Origin: Pleomorphomonas sp.
Lineage (GTDB): Bacteria > Pseudomonadota > Alphaproteobacteria > Rhizobiales > Pleomorphomonadaceae
NCBI GenBank assembly: GCA_030603685.1
Contig: JAUVXG010000003.1
Span: 1 to 64,000, forward strand
Length of the DNA stretch: 64,000 nucleotides
Direction of reading: 5' to 3'
Part shown: piece by piece, positions 47,046-57,217 of the stretch
How positions within the stretch are numbered: position 1 is the stretch's first letter
Layout: each line of letters starts with the position of its first letter
The notes under the pieces: generated by a model
Databases searched by the model: none
Seen by the model: the letters and a program-made list of their open reading frames with translations, nothing else
What the model was told of the DNA's origin: nothing
Position numbers and translations under genes: made by a program

Positions 47046-48380
47046 ATGGCGGCTTGGGACGATTTTAGCGGGCATACGAAGGCCTATGGCATCGACACGG
47101 CGGCCAGCGACGACATTCGCGCCGCCTGGCTGATCCTCGATCCGCACATGGAAGCCATCTTCGCGGCCTTCTACAGCCGCTGGGGCCAGGAGCCGAAACT
47201 GGCCGCCCTGGTGCGCGGGCACGTCGACCACCTCAAGAAGGCGCAGTACGACCACTGGAAGCGGCTGTTCTCGGCCCGCTTCGACAAGGATTACTTCGAA
47301 AGCGTGCGGCGTGTCGGCCTTGCCCACGTGCGCATCGGCCTGGAGCCGCACTGGTACATCGCCGGCTACAACAACGTGTTGCAGCAGGTGTCGGTGATCA
47401 TGGGCAGGCATGCCCGCCTGTCGGGCGCCAAGGCTGCGCGGATGATCGCCGCCGTGACCAAGGCGGCGATGCTCGACATGGATATCGCCGTCTCCGTCTA
47501 CGGCGAGACGCTGATCCAGCAGATTTCCGACCGGCAGGACCGCGTGCAGGCGGCGATCGGCGAGTTCGACGCCTCCATCAACTGCATGCTCGGCAAATTC
47601 GCCAAGATGACCTCCGACCTTGGCGCCAACTCCGAGGAGTTGCAGGGGCAGGCCGTCTCGGTGACGGCCCGCTGCGACAGCATCCGCGATTCCCAGCAGA
47701 TGACCGGCGAGGGCATCGCCACCACCGCCGCCGCCACCGAGGAGCTGCATGCCTCGATCGGCGAGATCGGTCGCCAGGCCGAGGCGTCGCTCGCCGTTTC
47801 CTCCAAGGCGGTGGATGGCGCCCGCCGCACCGCCAGTTCGGTGAAGGGCCTCGCCGATGCCGTCGACAAGATCGGTTCGGTGGTCGAGCTGATCTCGTCC
47901 ATTGCCGCCCAGACCAACCTTCTGGCGCTGAACGCCACCATCGAGGCGGCGCGGGCGGGCGAAGCGGGCAAGGGCTTCGCCGTCGTGGCGCAGGAGGTGA
48001 AGTCGCTCGCCTCGCAGACGGCACGGGCGACCGAGGAAATCACCGGCCAGATCGCCGCCATCCAGCAGGCGACCCAGCAGTCCGTCACCGACATCTCCGG
48101 CATCACCGAGACCGTCGAGGAAGTGGCGCGCATCGGCACCGCCATCTCCGCCGCCGTCGAACAGCAGTCGGCGGCCACCGCCGACATCGCCGGCTCGGCC
48201 ATGGGCGTGTCGCGCTCGGCCGAGGAGATCGCCACCGCCATCGGCGAGGTGGTGGAGGAAGGCCGGAAGACCTCCGCCACGGCGGGCCGCGTCTCCAGCA
48301 TTTCCCACGAACTGGTGGAGCAGGCCGGCGTGCTGAAGCAGTCCGTCGCCACGTTCACGGCGAAGGTGGCGCAGAAGTAG
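47046..48380 (+). CDS. Globin-coupled-sensor-type methyl-accepting chemotaxis protein
   Basis: Protoglobin-like N-terminus ([69 protein letters not shown]) + MCP signalling domain; ATG 47046. Confidence 0.9.
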   Translation: MAAWDDFSGHTKAYGIDTAASDDIRAAWLILDPHMEAIFAAFYSRWGQEPKLAALVRGHVDHLKKAQYDHWKRLFSARFDKDYFESVRRVGLAHVRIGLEPHWYIAGYNNVLQQVSVIMGRHARLSGAKAARMIAAVTKAAMLDMDIAVSVYGETLIQQISDRQDRVQAAIGEFDASINCMLGKFAKMTSDLGANSEELQGQAVSVTARCDSIRDSQQMTGEGIATTAAATEELHASIGEIGRQAEASLAVSSKAVDGARRTASSVKGLADAVDKIGSVVELISSIAAQTNLLALNATIEAARAGEAGKGFAVVAQEVKSLASQTARATEEITGQIAAIQQATQQSVTDISGITETVEEVARIGTAISAAVEQQSAATADIAGSAMGVSRSAEEIATAIGEVVEEGRKTSATAGRVSSISHELVEQAGVLKQSVATFTAKVAQK

Positions 48381-48577
48381 GGACGGACGCCCGCCGCGCG
48401 CTTCGGTGCCGCCCTCGGAGGGGGGCGGTGGACAGAATTTGCCCGGTCCTGGGAAAAGATTGCCGCATTAGGCGGGGAGGACCTGGAGCCCATTAGGGGA
48501 GCTCCAGGGTGCTCGCTTCGATCTAACGGGCTGATCCGTTTGACAGATCTCGTTGCCCGGATTCGTGATCGGCACGC

Positions 48578-49495
48578 CTAGATCGAGTAACCGTAGCGGC
48601 CGAGGACCTCGTTGGCTACGTCCTTGTCCATGTAGCCTCTGCGGACTTCGCTGATCACGGCACGTATTCCGCTCTCGGTCGTCTGCATTTCATCGTATCT
48701 GGCATCATCGGGCGTCAGCATGATGTAGGAGTTGTCGCTATGGCTATAGACGAGCTTGACGTCGTCACCGTATTGCGACTGCAGTTCCTTCTCGGCGGCG
48801 ACTGAATTCATCAATCTCTCAAGGCGTAAACGCTGATCGGCCTCGATGGCCTCGTCAGAGTTGCTCTTCTGCATCGGGTCTCCGGTGCTCCAGTCGCCCC
48901 CGATACGGAACCAGTCATCGGTCATGTAGGCAGATGTTGCCCCGTCCGGCAGTGCCCCCAGTGCCGTGGATGAAACCTCCTTCATGCCGCCGTCGAGCTG
49001 TATCTCGATCACCTCGATGCCGTTTTCCGTCTGCCTCAGGGCCTGGCCGGCGCCTTTCTCGGTCTCCTCCGGTACGAAGGATGCGAAGGTCTTTCTAAGG
49101 TTTTCCATATCCGTTCCGGAGACGGTTCTCAGCAAGGACTTGCCCTCTTGCTGGTCTATGCTGTGGCCGGAGGTTATGATCGAAAGTCCATTGATGACGA
49201 CTGTTTTCTTCTCGTCATCTTCCGAGTTGGCCTTTTCTTGCATCTCGACCATGGACGCCTGCATTTCATCGGCCAGAAGTGAAGTCTGGCTGGAGACGAC
49301 ACTGTCGTTCGTCTCCGCTGTGCTTGGGGCTGTCGTGGCGCCAAAGCGGGTGGAGGTGTCGTCGGCCTGCGACGCCGCGCTGCCGGTTGCCGGGAGGGAG
49401 GTGACGGTCGGGATGGTACCCAGAACGGGGAGTTGCATCGAACTGTTCGCCTTTCCGGTTGGAGTGTGGGGCGTTTCTCGCATCAATTGTGCCAA
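48578..49495 (-). CDS. Hypothetical protein
   Basis: 305 aa ORF in locally less GC-rich DNA; no family recognised. Confidence 0.5.
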   Translation of the reverse strand: MAQLMRETPHTPTGKANSSMQLPVLGTIPTVTSLPATGSAASQADDTSTRFGATTAPSTAETNDSVVSSQTSLLADEMQASMVEMQEKANSEDDEKKTVVINGLSIITSGHSIDQQEGKSLLRTVSGTDMENLRKTFASFVPEETEKGAGQALRQTENGIEVIEIQLDGGMKEVSSTALGALPDGATSAYMTDDWFRIGGDWSTGDPMQKSNSDEAIEADQRLRLERLMNSVAAEKELQSQYGDDVKLVYSHSDNSYIMLTPDDARYDEMQTTESGIRAVISEVRRGYMDKDVANEVLGRYGYSI

Positions 49496-49578
49496 CCGCG
49501 TTCCGAACGGCGGCGTCCCAGGTTGTGGTCAGGTGGAGAAACCGTCTGGATATCTTGATCCCATGCATATAGTACGCT

Positions 49579-51342
49579 ATGCGTATCGTCATGACGGATC
49601 GCGCGAAAAGAGAAGCGGCTACCCTGATCAAGGCGGTGTTGGCCTTCGGGCGCAGGCTGCGGGCCGAGCGTGCGTCCGGACGCGTCACCTCATCGGCGTC
49701 GAGCATGCTGAACACGCTGCACGTGCATGGGCCGATGTCGGCGAGGCAGCTGGCGCGGGAAGAACGGCTTCAGCCCCAGTCGCTGACCAGGATCGTCAAG
49801 CGGCTGGAGGAGGACGGGCTGATCGCCCGGACACGCAGCGACGAGGATCAGCGCGAACTGATCATCGCGCTGACATCCGAGGGCATCGGCGCGCTGGATG
49901 CCGATTTGCTGGAGCGCGGGCAGTGGCTGGTGCAGGTGGTCTCGGAAGCCCTGGGCGACCAGGACCGGGCCCTGCTGGCCGACGTATCGCGCATCCTGCT
50001 CAAGCTCGCCTTTCACAATGTGGATTCAGTCACGCAGGGGTCGCACATGCCGGATTGGGTTCAATATGCCATCTTCTGGCACATCTATCCGCTGGGCTTC
50101 GTCGACGCACCGAAAGCCGCCGACCCCACGGGACCGGTGGAACACCGGCTGGGCAAGATCGTCGACTGGCTCGATTACGCCGTCGAGCTGGGCGTTTCGG
50201 CCATCCTGCTCGGGCCGATCTTCGCCTCTTCGACGCATGGTTATGACACCATCGATCACTTCCGCATCGATCCGCGCCTTGGCGACGAGGCCGACTTCGA
50301 CCGCCTGATCGCCGCTGCCGGCCGGCGCGGCCTGCGCGTCGTGCTCGACGGCGTGTTCAACCACGTGGGGCGCGCCTTCCCCCGGTTCGTCGAGGCCGAG
50401 GCGAACGGCCCCGGGTCCGAGGCGGCGCGCTGGTTCCGTCCGCTCGGCGATGGCGATTATGCCACGTTCGAGGGGCATCGGCGGCTCGTCACGCTCAACC
50501 ACGACAACGACGCCGTCGCCGATTACGTGGTCGACGTGATGACGCACTGGATGGATCGCGGCGTGGCGGGCTGGCGGCTCGACGCGGCCTATTCCACTCC
50601 GCGCGCCTTCTGGACCAAGGTGCTGCCGCGCGTGCGCCATTCGCACCCCGACGCCTATGTGTTCGGCGAGGTGATTCACGGCGACTACGCCGGCTTCGTG
50701 CGGGACACCGGCATGGATGCGGTGACGCAATACGAACTCTGGAAGGCCGTGTGGAGCGCGCTCAACGACGGCAACTTCTTCGAGCTGACCTGGGCGCTCG
50801 ACCGCCACAACGGCTTCATGGACGCCTTCGTGCCGCTGACCTTCGTCGGCAATCACGACGTGACGCGGATCGCCAGCCAGCTGACGGATGCTCGCCACCT
50901 GCCGCACGCGCTGGTGCTGCTGTTCATGAGCGGCGGCGTGCCTTGCGTCTATTATGGCGATGAGCAGGGCTTCCGGGCCGTCAAGGGAAGCGGTGAGGGC
51001 GGCGACGACGCCCTTCGTCCGGCCTTTCCGGATGGGCCGGCCATGCTGCCGGACGATGGATTGCCGGTCTACCGGCTCCATCAGGATCTCATCGGCTTGC
51101 GCCGTCGCAATCCCTGGCTGGTCCGGGCGAAAAGCGAGACCGTGCATCTCGACAACAAGCGCATGGTGATCAAGGTGCATGCCGAGGGCAACCGCCTGAT
51201 CCTGGCGCTGAACGTCTCCGACGAAGCCGTTCGCCTGCCCGCCGGGGGCGCCGACAGCCTGCTGCTGGGCGGCGGCGCGCTCGAACGGGGCGCCGACGTC
51301 ATCGCGCTGCCGGGGCACGGCTGGGCCGTGCTGTCGGGGTGA
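49579..51342 (+). CDS. In-frame MarR-type HTH + GH13 alpha-amylase-like ORF
   Basis: 587 aa uninterrupted ORF; residues 1-about 150 MarR wHTH, remainder GH13 (VLDGVFNHVGRAFP, GWRLDAAY, FGEVIHGDYAGF, FVGNHDVTR); internal ATG 50047 preceded by CAGGGG. Confidence 0.88.
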   Translation: MRIVMTDRAKREAATLIKAVLAFGRRLRAERASGRVTSSASSMLNTLHVHGPMSARQLAREERLQPQSLTRIVKRLEEDGLIARTRSDEDQRELIIALTSEGIGALDADLLERGQWLVQVVSEALGDQDRALLADVSRILLKLAFHNVDSVTQGSHMPDWVQYAIFWHIYPLGFVDAPKAADPTGPVEHRLGKIVDWLDYAVELGVSAILLGPIFASSTHGYDTIDHFRIDPRLGDEADFDRLIAAAGRRGLRVVLDGVFNHVGRAFPRFVEAEANGPGSEAARWFRPLGDGDYATFEGHRRLVTLNHDNDAVADYVVDVMTHWMDRGVAGWRLDAAYSTPRAFWTKVLPRVRHSHPDAYVFGEVIHGDYAGFVRDTGMDAVTQYELWKAVWSALNDGNFFELTWALDRHNGFMDAFVPLTFVGNHDVTRIASQLTDARHLPHALVLLFMSGGVPCVYYGDEQGFRAVKGSGEGGDDALRPAFPDGPAMLPDDGLPVYRLHQDLIGLRRRNPWLVRAKSETVHLDNKRMVIKVHAEGNRLILALNVSDEAVRLPAGGADSLLLGGGALERGADVIALPGHGWAVLSG

Positions 51343-51723
51343 GGCGCCTTCGATCCGATCCGCGCCGTCGGGCGACGGGTCGGGCGTTCAACCATCATTT
51401 CATCGCAAACTACATGCGATCCGTCTCAAGGCAGGTCGTCGCCGTTGACTTCAATTGGCGCTTACTCCAAGCCTCGCAGGCGTAGGAGGTCTGGCCTCAG
51501 TATTGATTGCCAAACATCATTATTCAGGCAAGTGAATATTTTGAGTTCATCTTTTGGGGGCGTTTTGGCCCTTTGAAACAGCGCCGCGTTTCCGGTTATC
51601 GGTATCGCCTGACGATCCCGGCCGCCGGAGGCGCGGCGACATAATCCCCACCGTTTTCAAGTGATCGTGCCCGGCTCGGGCCGCCGGAGAATCTCCGGCA
51701 GCCCGTCCGTGCCTTGCGGCTCG

Positions 51724-52107
51724 TCAACCGGCCTTGCGGGCCTTGCGGGCGGCGTAGCGGCGGTCGCGCTCGGCCTTGCGGGCGGCCTCGTCTTCGAAGA
51801 CGCGGGCGATGCGGGCCTTGTTGGCGGCTTCGCGCTCGTCGGCTTCGGCGCGGGCAGCGGCCTCGATGGCGGCTTCACGCTCGGCCGCTTCGGCGGCGAT
51901 GCGATTCTGTTCTTCGAGCTTCACCCGCTCGCGCTCGGCGCGACGTGCGTCGCGGGCCTCGGCGATGGCGATGCGTTCGGCCTGCCGGGCCTCGCGGTTC
52001 GGCGCGGCGGCGGCGATGGCGGCGCGATAGGCCTGAAGCTGGGCTGCCTTGGCCTCGATGGCGTTGCCGCGGCGGTCGTGAAGGTCTTTGTTCTTGATGG
52101 TCTTCAA
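51724..52107 (-). CDS. DUF6481-like highly charged Ala/Glu/Arg-rich protein
   Basis: MKTIKNKDLHDRRGNAIEAKAAQLQAYRAAIAAAAPNREARQAERIAIAEARDARRAER. Confidence 0.65.
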   Translation of the reverse strand: MKTIKNKDLHDRRGNAIEAKAAQLQAYRAAIAAAAPNREARQAERIAIAEARDARRAERERVKLEEQNRIAAEAAEREAAIEAAARAEADEREAANKARIARVFEDEAARKAERDRRYAARKARKAG

Positions 52108-52212
52108 ATCTCTGATCCTGTTGGGAAAGGACTATCTGCCGGCGCGCTTGTGCGCCGGCTTTGCGGCCAAGGCGTGACGAGAGACCGTCCGGCGAACTCT
52201 GGTTCGCCAACA

Positions 52213-52278
52213 GGCTCTAGCTCTTTGTTTTTGAAGCAACTCCGGACGCAAAACCGGTTTCCACTTTTGCTGGAGTGG
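52213..52278 (-). repeat. Dispersed repeat family 1
   Basis: Minus strand CAGCAAAAGTGGAAACCGGTTTTGCGTCCGGAGTTGC. Confidence 0.8.
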
Positions 52279-52456
52279 CTCTATCCGCGGCCTCCTTGGC
52301 AAGACGGGCCTCCCGCAGGCGGGCCGTCTTTTCGTTGCGGGCGGCGGCGATGGCGTCGAGCTCCTCACGGGCCTGTCCGCGCGCGAAGAACTGCGACTGG
52401 GTCTTGCCGAAGGCGATTTCGGCCTGCTGCCGCGACTTGCTGTAGTGCTCGGACAT
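52217..52456 (-). CDS. Small hypothetical protein ending inside a family 1 repeat
   Basis: MSEHYSKSRQQAEIAFGKTQSQFFARGQAREELDAIAAARNEKTARLREARLAKEAADRATPAKVETGFASGVASKTKS. Confidence 0.6.
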   Translation of the reverse strand: MSEHYSKSRQQAEIAFGKTQSQFFARGQAREELDAIAAARNEKTARLREARLAKEAADRATPAKVETGFASGVASKTKS

Positions 52457-52565
52457 GGGAAATCCTCGTGCCAATGAAAAAAGGCCAGGCAACATGCCTG
52501 ACCTCGTTTGGTGTCCGCCCTCGCAATGCCGGTAGATCCGTGGTCAAGGGAGAGCGGGTTCCCGA

Positions 52566-52775
52566 TCAGGCGGCCTGGAGGTTGCCGGCCGACTGCTTGC
52601 CCGAACGCTTGTCGGTTTCCAGCTCGTAGCTGACCTTCTGGCCTTCGACCAGCTCGCGCATGCCGGAGCGCTCGACGGCGGAGATGTGGACGAAGGCGTC
52701 CGGGCCGCCGTTATCCGGCTGAATGAAACCGAAACCCTTGGTGGAGTTGAACCATTTTACGGTGCCAGTGGTCAT
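52566..52775 (-). CDS. Cold-shock protein (CSD family)
   Basis: [39 protein letters not shown]; start 52775. Confidence 0.96.
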   Translation of the reverse strand: MTTGTVKWFNSTKGFGFIQPDNGGPDAFVHISAVERSGMRELVEGQKVSYELETDKRSGKQSAGNLQAA

Positions 52776-53164
52776 GATGAACCCTTTCCCAGCATGAATG
52801 AAGATAACGACGCGGAAGCGTCGAGGGTGGTGATAACGATGCTTTAAAGGGAGGGTTCGTTCAAAACGCACTGCAAAGCGCGTCGTAACCAAAGCTCGGC
52901 AAGAAAAGATCGATGGGTCATCGAATAAGGATTTTCGCTGAGATAGTCAATGTTTATTTTCGAAATCCCATGGTTTTCTCGCGCTTCAGGCTTTTCTACG
53001 ATAGACAAATCTTGATTAATTTCGGGCTGACCGTCCGGTTCCATCGCGAATTCACATCACGTCGGCGCCACCGCCGCCGTCCGCATTTTTGCTTTCCCTT
53101 CCGATGGCGGATGCTCTAGAACTCCGGCCAAACGCAAACCCGCCCACCGGAAGGTCGATACGCC

Positions 53165-54820
53165 ATGGCGCGCGAGTTCATCTATTACATGCACGGCACC
53201 ACCAAGTCTTACGGTGGTGGCAAGAAGGTTCTCGACAACATTCACTTGCAGTTCTACCCGGACGCCAAGATCGGCGTGCTCGGCCCCAACGGCTCGGGCA
53301 AGTCGACGCTTCTGAAGATCATGGCCGGGCTGGACAAGGAATTCACCGGCGAGGCATGGCTGGCCAAGGGCGCCACCGTCGGCTACCTGCCGCAGGAACC
53401 GCAGCTCGATCCGAACCTCGACGTGTTCGGCAACGTCATGCTCGGCGTCGCCAAGGACAAGGCGCTGATCGACGAATACAACGAGCTGATGATGGACTAC
53501 TCGGAAGAGAACGCCGAGAAGGCCACCAAGATCCAGGACATCATCGACGCCAGGAACCTCTGGGATCTCGACAGCAAGGTCGAGATGGCCATGGACGCGC
53601 TGCGCTGCCCGCCCGGCGACTCCGACGTCTCCACGCGGTCGGGCGGCGAGAAGCGCCGCGTGGCGCTGGCCAAGCTGCTGCTCGAAAACCACGACCTCTT
53701 GCTCCTCGACGAGCCGACCAACCATCTCGACGCCGAGTCGGTCGCCTGGCTGGAAAAGCATCTGCGCGAGTTCCCCGGCGCCGTCCTGATCGTCACCCAC
53801 GACCGCTACTTCCTCGACAACGTCACCGGCTGGATTCTCGAGCTGGACCGTGGTCGCGGCATTCCCTACGAGGGCAACTACTCGGCCTACCTCACGGCCA
53901 AGTCCAAGCGCCTGGAGCAGGAGGGCCGCGAGGCCGCCGCCCAGCAGCGCGCCCTGGAGCGCGAGCGCGAGTGGATCGGCGCCAGCCCCAAGGCCCGGCA
54001 GGCCAAGTCGAAGGCGCGTATCAAGTCCTACGACGAGCTGCTGCGCCGCAACGAGGAGCGGCAGACGGTCACCAACGCCCAGATCGTCATTCCGCCCGGC
54101 CCGCGCCTCGGCGACAACGTCATCAAGGTCGAGGGCCTCAACAAGGGCTATGGCGATCGCCTGCTGATCGAGGACCTCAGCTTCTCGCTGCCGCCGGGCG
54201 GCATCGTCGGCATCATCGGTCCCAACGGCGCCGGCAAGACGACGCTGTTCCGCATGATCACCGGCCAGGAGACGCCCGACAGCGGCTCGATCACCGTCGG
54301 CGAGACGGTGAAGCTCGGCTATGTCGACCAGAGCCGCGACGCGCTCGACCCCAACAAGACCGTCTGGGAGGAAATCTCCGGCGGCGCCGACGTGATCTAC
54401 CTCGGCAAGAAGGAAGTGAATTCGCGCGCCTACTGCTCGTCGTTCAACTTCAAGGGTGGCGACCAGCAGCAGAAGGTGGGCTCGCTCTCCGGCGGTCAGC
54501 GCAACCGCGTGCACATGGCCAAGATGATCAAGTCGGGCTCCAACGTGCTGCTGCTCGACGAACCGACCAACGACCTGGACACCGAAACCCTGGCCGCCCT
54601 TGAGGACGCGCTGGAGGATTTCGCCGGTTGCGCCGTGATCATCTCGCATGATCGCATGTTCCTCGACCGCCTTGCGACGCACATCCTGGCCTTCGAGGGC
54701 GACAGCCACGTGGAATGGTTCGAGGGCAACTTCGAATCCTACGAGGAAGACAAGAAGCGCCGCCTCGGCGCCGACGCCGTCAACCCGCACCGGGTGAAGT
54801 ACAAGCCGCTGACGCGGTGA
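53165..54820 (+). CDS. ettA: Energy-dependent translational throttle protein EttA (ABC-F)
   Basis: Two ABC domains; [26 protein letters not shown], full-length collinear EttA pattern. Confidence 0.95.
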   Translation: MAREFIYYMHGTTKSYGGGKKVLDNIHLQFYPDAKIGVLGPNGSGKSTLLKIMAGLDKEFTGEAWLAKGATVGYLPQEPQLDPNLDVFGNVMLGVAKDKALIDEYNELMMDYSEENAEKATKIQDIIDARNLWDLDSKVEMAMDALRCPPGDSDVSTRSGGEKRRVALAKLLLENHDLLLLDEPTNHLDAESVAWLEKHLREFPGAVLIVTHDRYFLDNVTGWILELDRGRGIPYEGNYSAYLTAKSKRLEQEGREAAAQQRALEREREWIGASPKARQAKSKARIKSYDELLRRNEERQTVTNAQIVIPPGPRLGDNVIKVEGLNKGYGDRLLIEDLSFSLPPGGIVGIIGPNGAGKTTLFRMITGQETPDSGSITVGETVKLGYVDQSRDALDPNKTVWEEISGGADVIYLGKKEVNSRAYCSSFNFKGGDQQQKVGSLSGGQRNRVHMAKMIKSGSNVLLLDEPTNDLDTETLAALEDALEDFAGCAVIISHDRMFLDRLATHILAFEGDSHVEWFEGNFESYEEDKKRRLGADAVNPHRVKYKPLTR

Positions 54821-54903
54821 TAGGATCACGGGCCGCCGGCACTGTCGGCGGCCTGTTCGGGAAAGGCGGATGCACGCGGCGTATCATCCGCGATACAAGT
54901 CTC

Positions 54904-54933
54904 TTGACGATCTGGTGTATCACGTTATGATAC
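54904..54933 (+). promoter_or_regulatory. higBA promoter with overlapping inverted-repeat operator
   Basis: -35 TTGACG (54904-54909), 16-bp spacer, -10 TATGAT (54926-54931); GTATCA-CGTTA-TGATAC at 54917-54933. Confidence 0.8.
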
Positions 54934-54955
54934 ATAGCGAGGCAAGAGGCAAACC

Positions 54956-55237
54956 GTGATCCGTTCGTTCAAGGATGCCAGAACAGAGGCGGTGGCGAGC
55001 GGCAAATCGCCAAAGGGATTCCCGCCCGACATTGTGAGAGTTGCGGTCCGCAAACTCACCATCCTCAACTCGGCTTTCGTTCTGGACGATCTTCGGTCTC
55101 CACCGGGCAACCGTTTGGAAGCGCTGAAAGGCGATCGGCACGGTCAGCATTCGATCCGAATCAACGATCAATGGCGCATCTGTTTCATCTGGAAAGACGG
55201 CGGTGCTGAGGACGTTGAAGTCGTCGATTACCATTGA
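54956..55237 (+). CDS. higB: RelE/HigB-family toxin
   Basis: MIRSFKDARTEAVASG...LDDLRSPPGNRLEALKGDRHGQHSIRINDQWRICFIW. Confidence 0.92.
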   Translation: MIRSFKDARTEAVASGKSPKGFPPDIVRVAVRKLTILNSAFVLDDLRSPPGNRLEALKGDRHGQHSIRINDQWRICFIWKDGGAEDVEVVDYH

Positions 55238-55262
55238 TCGGCCGAACCAAGGAGGGTTAGCC

Positions 55263-55559
55263 ATGACCGACATTCTGCCCCCGGTGCATCCCGGCGAGAT
55301 CCTTCGCGAGGAGTTCCTCGTGCCACTCAAGATGAGCGCGGGTGCCCTGGCAAAGAGGCTTGGTGTTCCCCGTACCCGCATCGAGCGGCTGGCCAGCGAG
55401 CAGACCGGCGTTACCCCCGACACGGCGCTTCGCCTCGGCAAGTTCTTCGACACGACGCCAGAGTTCTGGATGACCTTGCAGGCGAGCTATGACCTCAAGG
55501 TTCACGCCGCCTCGCTCGTGACAGATCTCGCCGCTATCCACAGGTATGAAGCGGCGTGA
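55263..55559 (+). CDS. higA: HigA-family antitoxin
   Basis: VHPGEILREEFLVPLKMSAGALAKRLGVPRTRIERLASEQTGVTPDTALRLGKFF. Confidence 0.93.
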   Translation: MTDILPPVHPGEILREEFLVPLKMSAGALAKRLGVPRTRIERLASEQTGVTPDTALRLGKFFDTTPEFWMTLQASYDLKVHAASLVTDLAAIHRYEAA

Positions 55560-55601
55560 CTGCGTTCGTGCTTGCCCCGACCCGAGCGAGGAGGCTGTTC
55601 C

Positions 55602-56366
55602 ATGGCCGACTGGTCGCCTGACACCTACCTGAAGTTCGAGGACGAGAGGACGCGGCCGGCGCGCGATCTCGTCAATGCCGTACCGCTCGCCAACCCGTCC
55701 TTCGTGGTCGACATTGGTTGCGGGCCCGGCAACTCCACTGAGCTTCTGGTGGAGTGCTTTCCGGCGGCGCGGCACCTCGGCATCGACACCTCGCCGGCCA
55801 TGCTCGACAAGGCGCGGGCGCGCCTGCCGAACGTCGAGTTCCGGCTGGCCGACGCCGCCACCTTCAAGCCGGATGCGGCGCCCGATCTCATCTTCGCCAA
55901 TGCCGTGTTCCAGTGGCTGCCGGGCCATCTCGGCCTCTTCGTCCACCTGATGGGCGAGCTGGCGCCCGGCGGCGTGCTGGCGGTGCAGATGCCCGACAAC
56001 ATCGCCGAACCTTCGCACGCCCTGATGCGCGACGTGGCCGCTTCCGGTCGCTGGGCGGACAAGCTCAGGGACGCGGCCCGCGCGCCGCTGCCGCCGGTCC
56101 GGGCCTATTACGAGGCCTTGAAGCCGCATTGCCGCCGGCTCGACATCTGGCACACCGTCTACAACCACCCGCTCACTGATGCGGCTGCGGTGGTGGAGTG
56201 GGTGCGCTCCACCGGCCTCAAGCCCTTCCTCGATCCGCTCGACGAGGGCGAACGGGCCGACTTCCTCGCCGCCTATACCGAGAAGGTGGCCGAGGCCTAT
56301 CCGCCGCTGAAAGATGGCGGCGTGCTCCTGAGATTTCCGCGATTGTTCATCGTTGCCACGAGGTAG
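55602..56366 (+). CDS. tam: Trans-aconitate 2-methyltransferase
   Basis: [53 protein letters not shown]. Confidence 0.9.
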   Translation: MADWSPDTYLKFEDERTRPARDLVNAVPLANPSFVVDIGCGPGNSTELLVECFPAARHLGIDTSPAMLDKARARLPNVEFRLADAATFKPDAAPDLIFANAVFQWLPGHLGLFVHLMGELAPGGVLAVQMPDNIAEPSHALMRDVAASGRWADKLRDAARAPLPPVRAYYEALKPHCRRLDIWHTVYNHPLTDAAAVVEWVRSTGLKPFLDPLDEGERADFLAAYTEKVAEAYPPLKDGGVLLRFPRLFIVATR

Positions 56367-56369
56367 ACC

Positions 56370-56654
56370 ATGGCCGACACCGTTACCCTCACCATCAGCC
56401 GGGACGAGGCCATCGTGCTGCACGAGTGGCTGGCCCGCGTCGTCGACGACGAGAATGCCGAGGGCATCGAGGAAACGCTGGAGGACGATGCCGAGGTGTG
56501 GGCGCTCGACGCCGTGCTGATCCTCCTGGAACAGGCGCTCGACGAACCGCTCAGCGAGAACTTCGACAAGATACTGAAGGGCGCCCGCAAGCGCCTGAAG
56601 GACGCCAACGGCCCGTGGCCGTGGGATGCGGGCGGCGAAGAACAAGCCCCCTGA
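56370..56654 (+). CDS. Small acidic hypothetical protein
   Basis: 94 aa ORF starting 4 nt after tam stop. Confidence 0.6.
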   Translation: MADTVTLTISRDEAIVLHEWLARVVDDENAEGIEETLEDDAEVWALDAVLILLEQALDEPLSENFDKILKGARKRLKDANGPWPWDAGGEEQAP

Positions 56655-56726
56655 AACCTGACAGGAAACTCTACTGGGGCGGGCACCTGGCTTAGAACGC
56701 TGCGCTTCCGGTGCTCACGGTCCCTT

Positions 56727-56752
56727 GGCATTGGCGGTTTACCGCCAATGCC
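56727..56752. terminator. Strong stem-loop GGCATTGGCGG-TTTA-CCGCCAATGCC (terminator or REP-like)
   Basis: Perfect 11-bp arms, 4-nt loop, weak following T-tract. Confidence 0.6.
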
Positions 56753-56763
56753 TGGTGTTTGCT

Positions 56764-56812
56764 CAACGCAACTCCGGACGCAAAACCGGTTCCCACTTTT
56801 GCTGGAGTTGCT
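56764..56812 (-). repeat. Dispersed repeat family 1
   Basis: Minus strand CAGCAAAAGTGGGAACCGGTTTTGCGTCCGGAGTTGCGTTG. Confidence 0.8.
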
Positions 56813-57217
56813 GGAAGTCCGCTCCGCTCCGGTTCTCGCGTTCGTCGCCATCTGCCGCACCCCAGCGAGTTTCCATGTCAGGTTTTGCGACACTCCGGAC
56901 ACCTCTTTCGCTGGCGCCGCGGCAGCCCTCCTCGCATCCCGCGCCGGCGCCCTCTGCCGGACTACCGCGCGTTTCCTGTCAGGTAGCTAAACCCCAGGTG
57001 GCAGGCGACCGTTGCCGGGAATCCTCAGCCTCCGTTTTCTCCACTATCGTAATGTCCCGATAAGTCTTTCCACTCATGCGCATAGATCGGCGGGTGGTCA
57101 TAGTGCCGGCCGCCTCGATCCGGCTGCGGTCCGGTCGTGGCTGCGCGGCGGAAACACGGCCTTGGGGAGGCCGGGGAACATTCGCCGGCTGATGTGGTTT
57201 GTTGCGTGGAGGGCGCC

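Larger units (their letters stand above)
56656..56984. repeat. About 330-bp intergenic segment bounded by perfect 14-bp inverted repeats (ACCTGACAGGAAAC/GTTTCCTGTCAGGT)
   Basis: Read directly; contains an internal hairpin and a family 1 repeat. Confidence 0.7.

Noticed and set aside
56711-57063. Overlapping 80-110 aa ORFs in the tam/SDR intergenic region
   Set aside because: Several frames are open through repeat sequence (translations contain the family 1 repeat); no family resemblance
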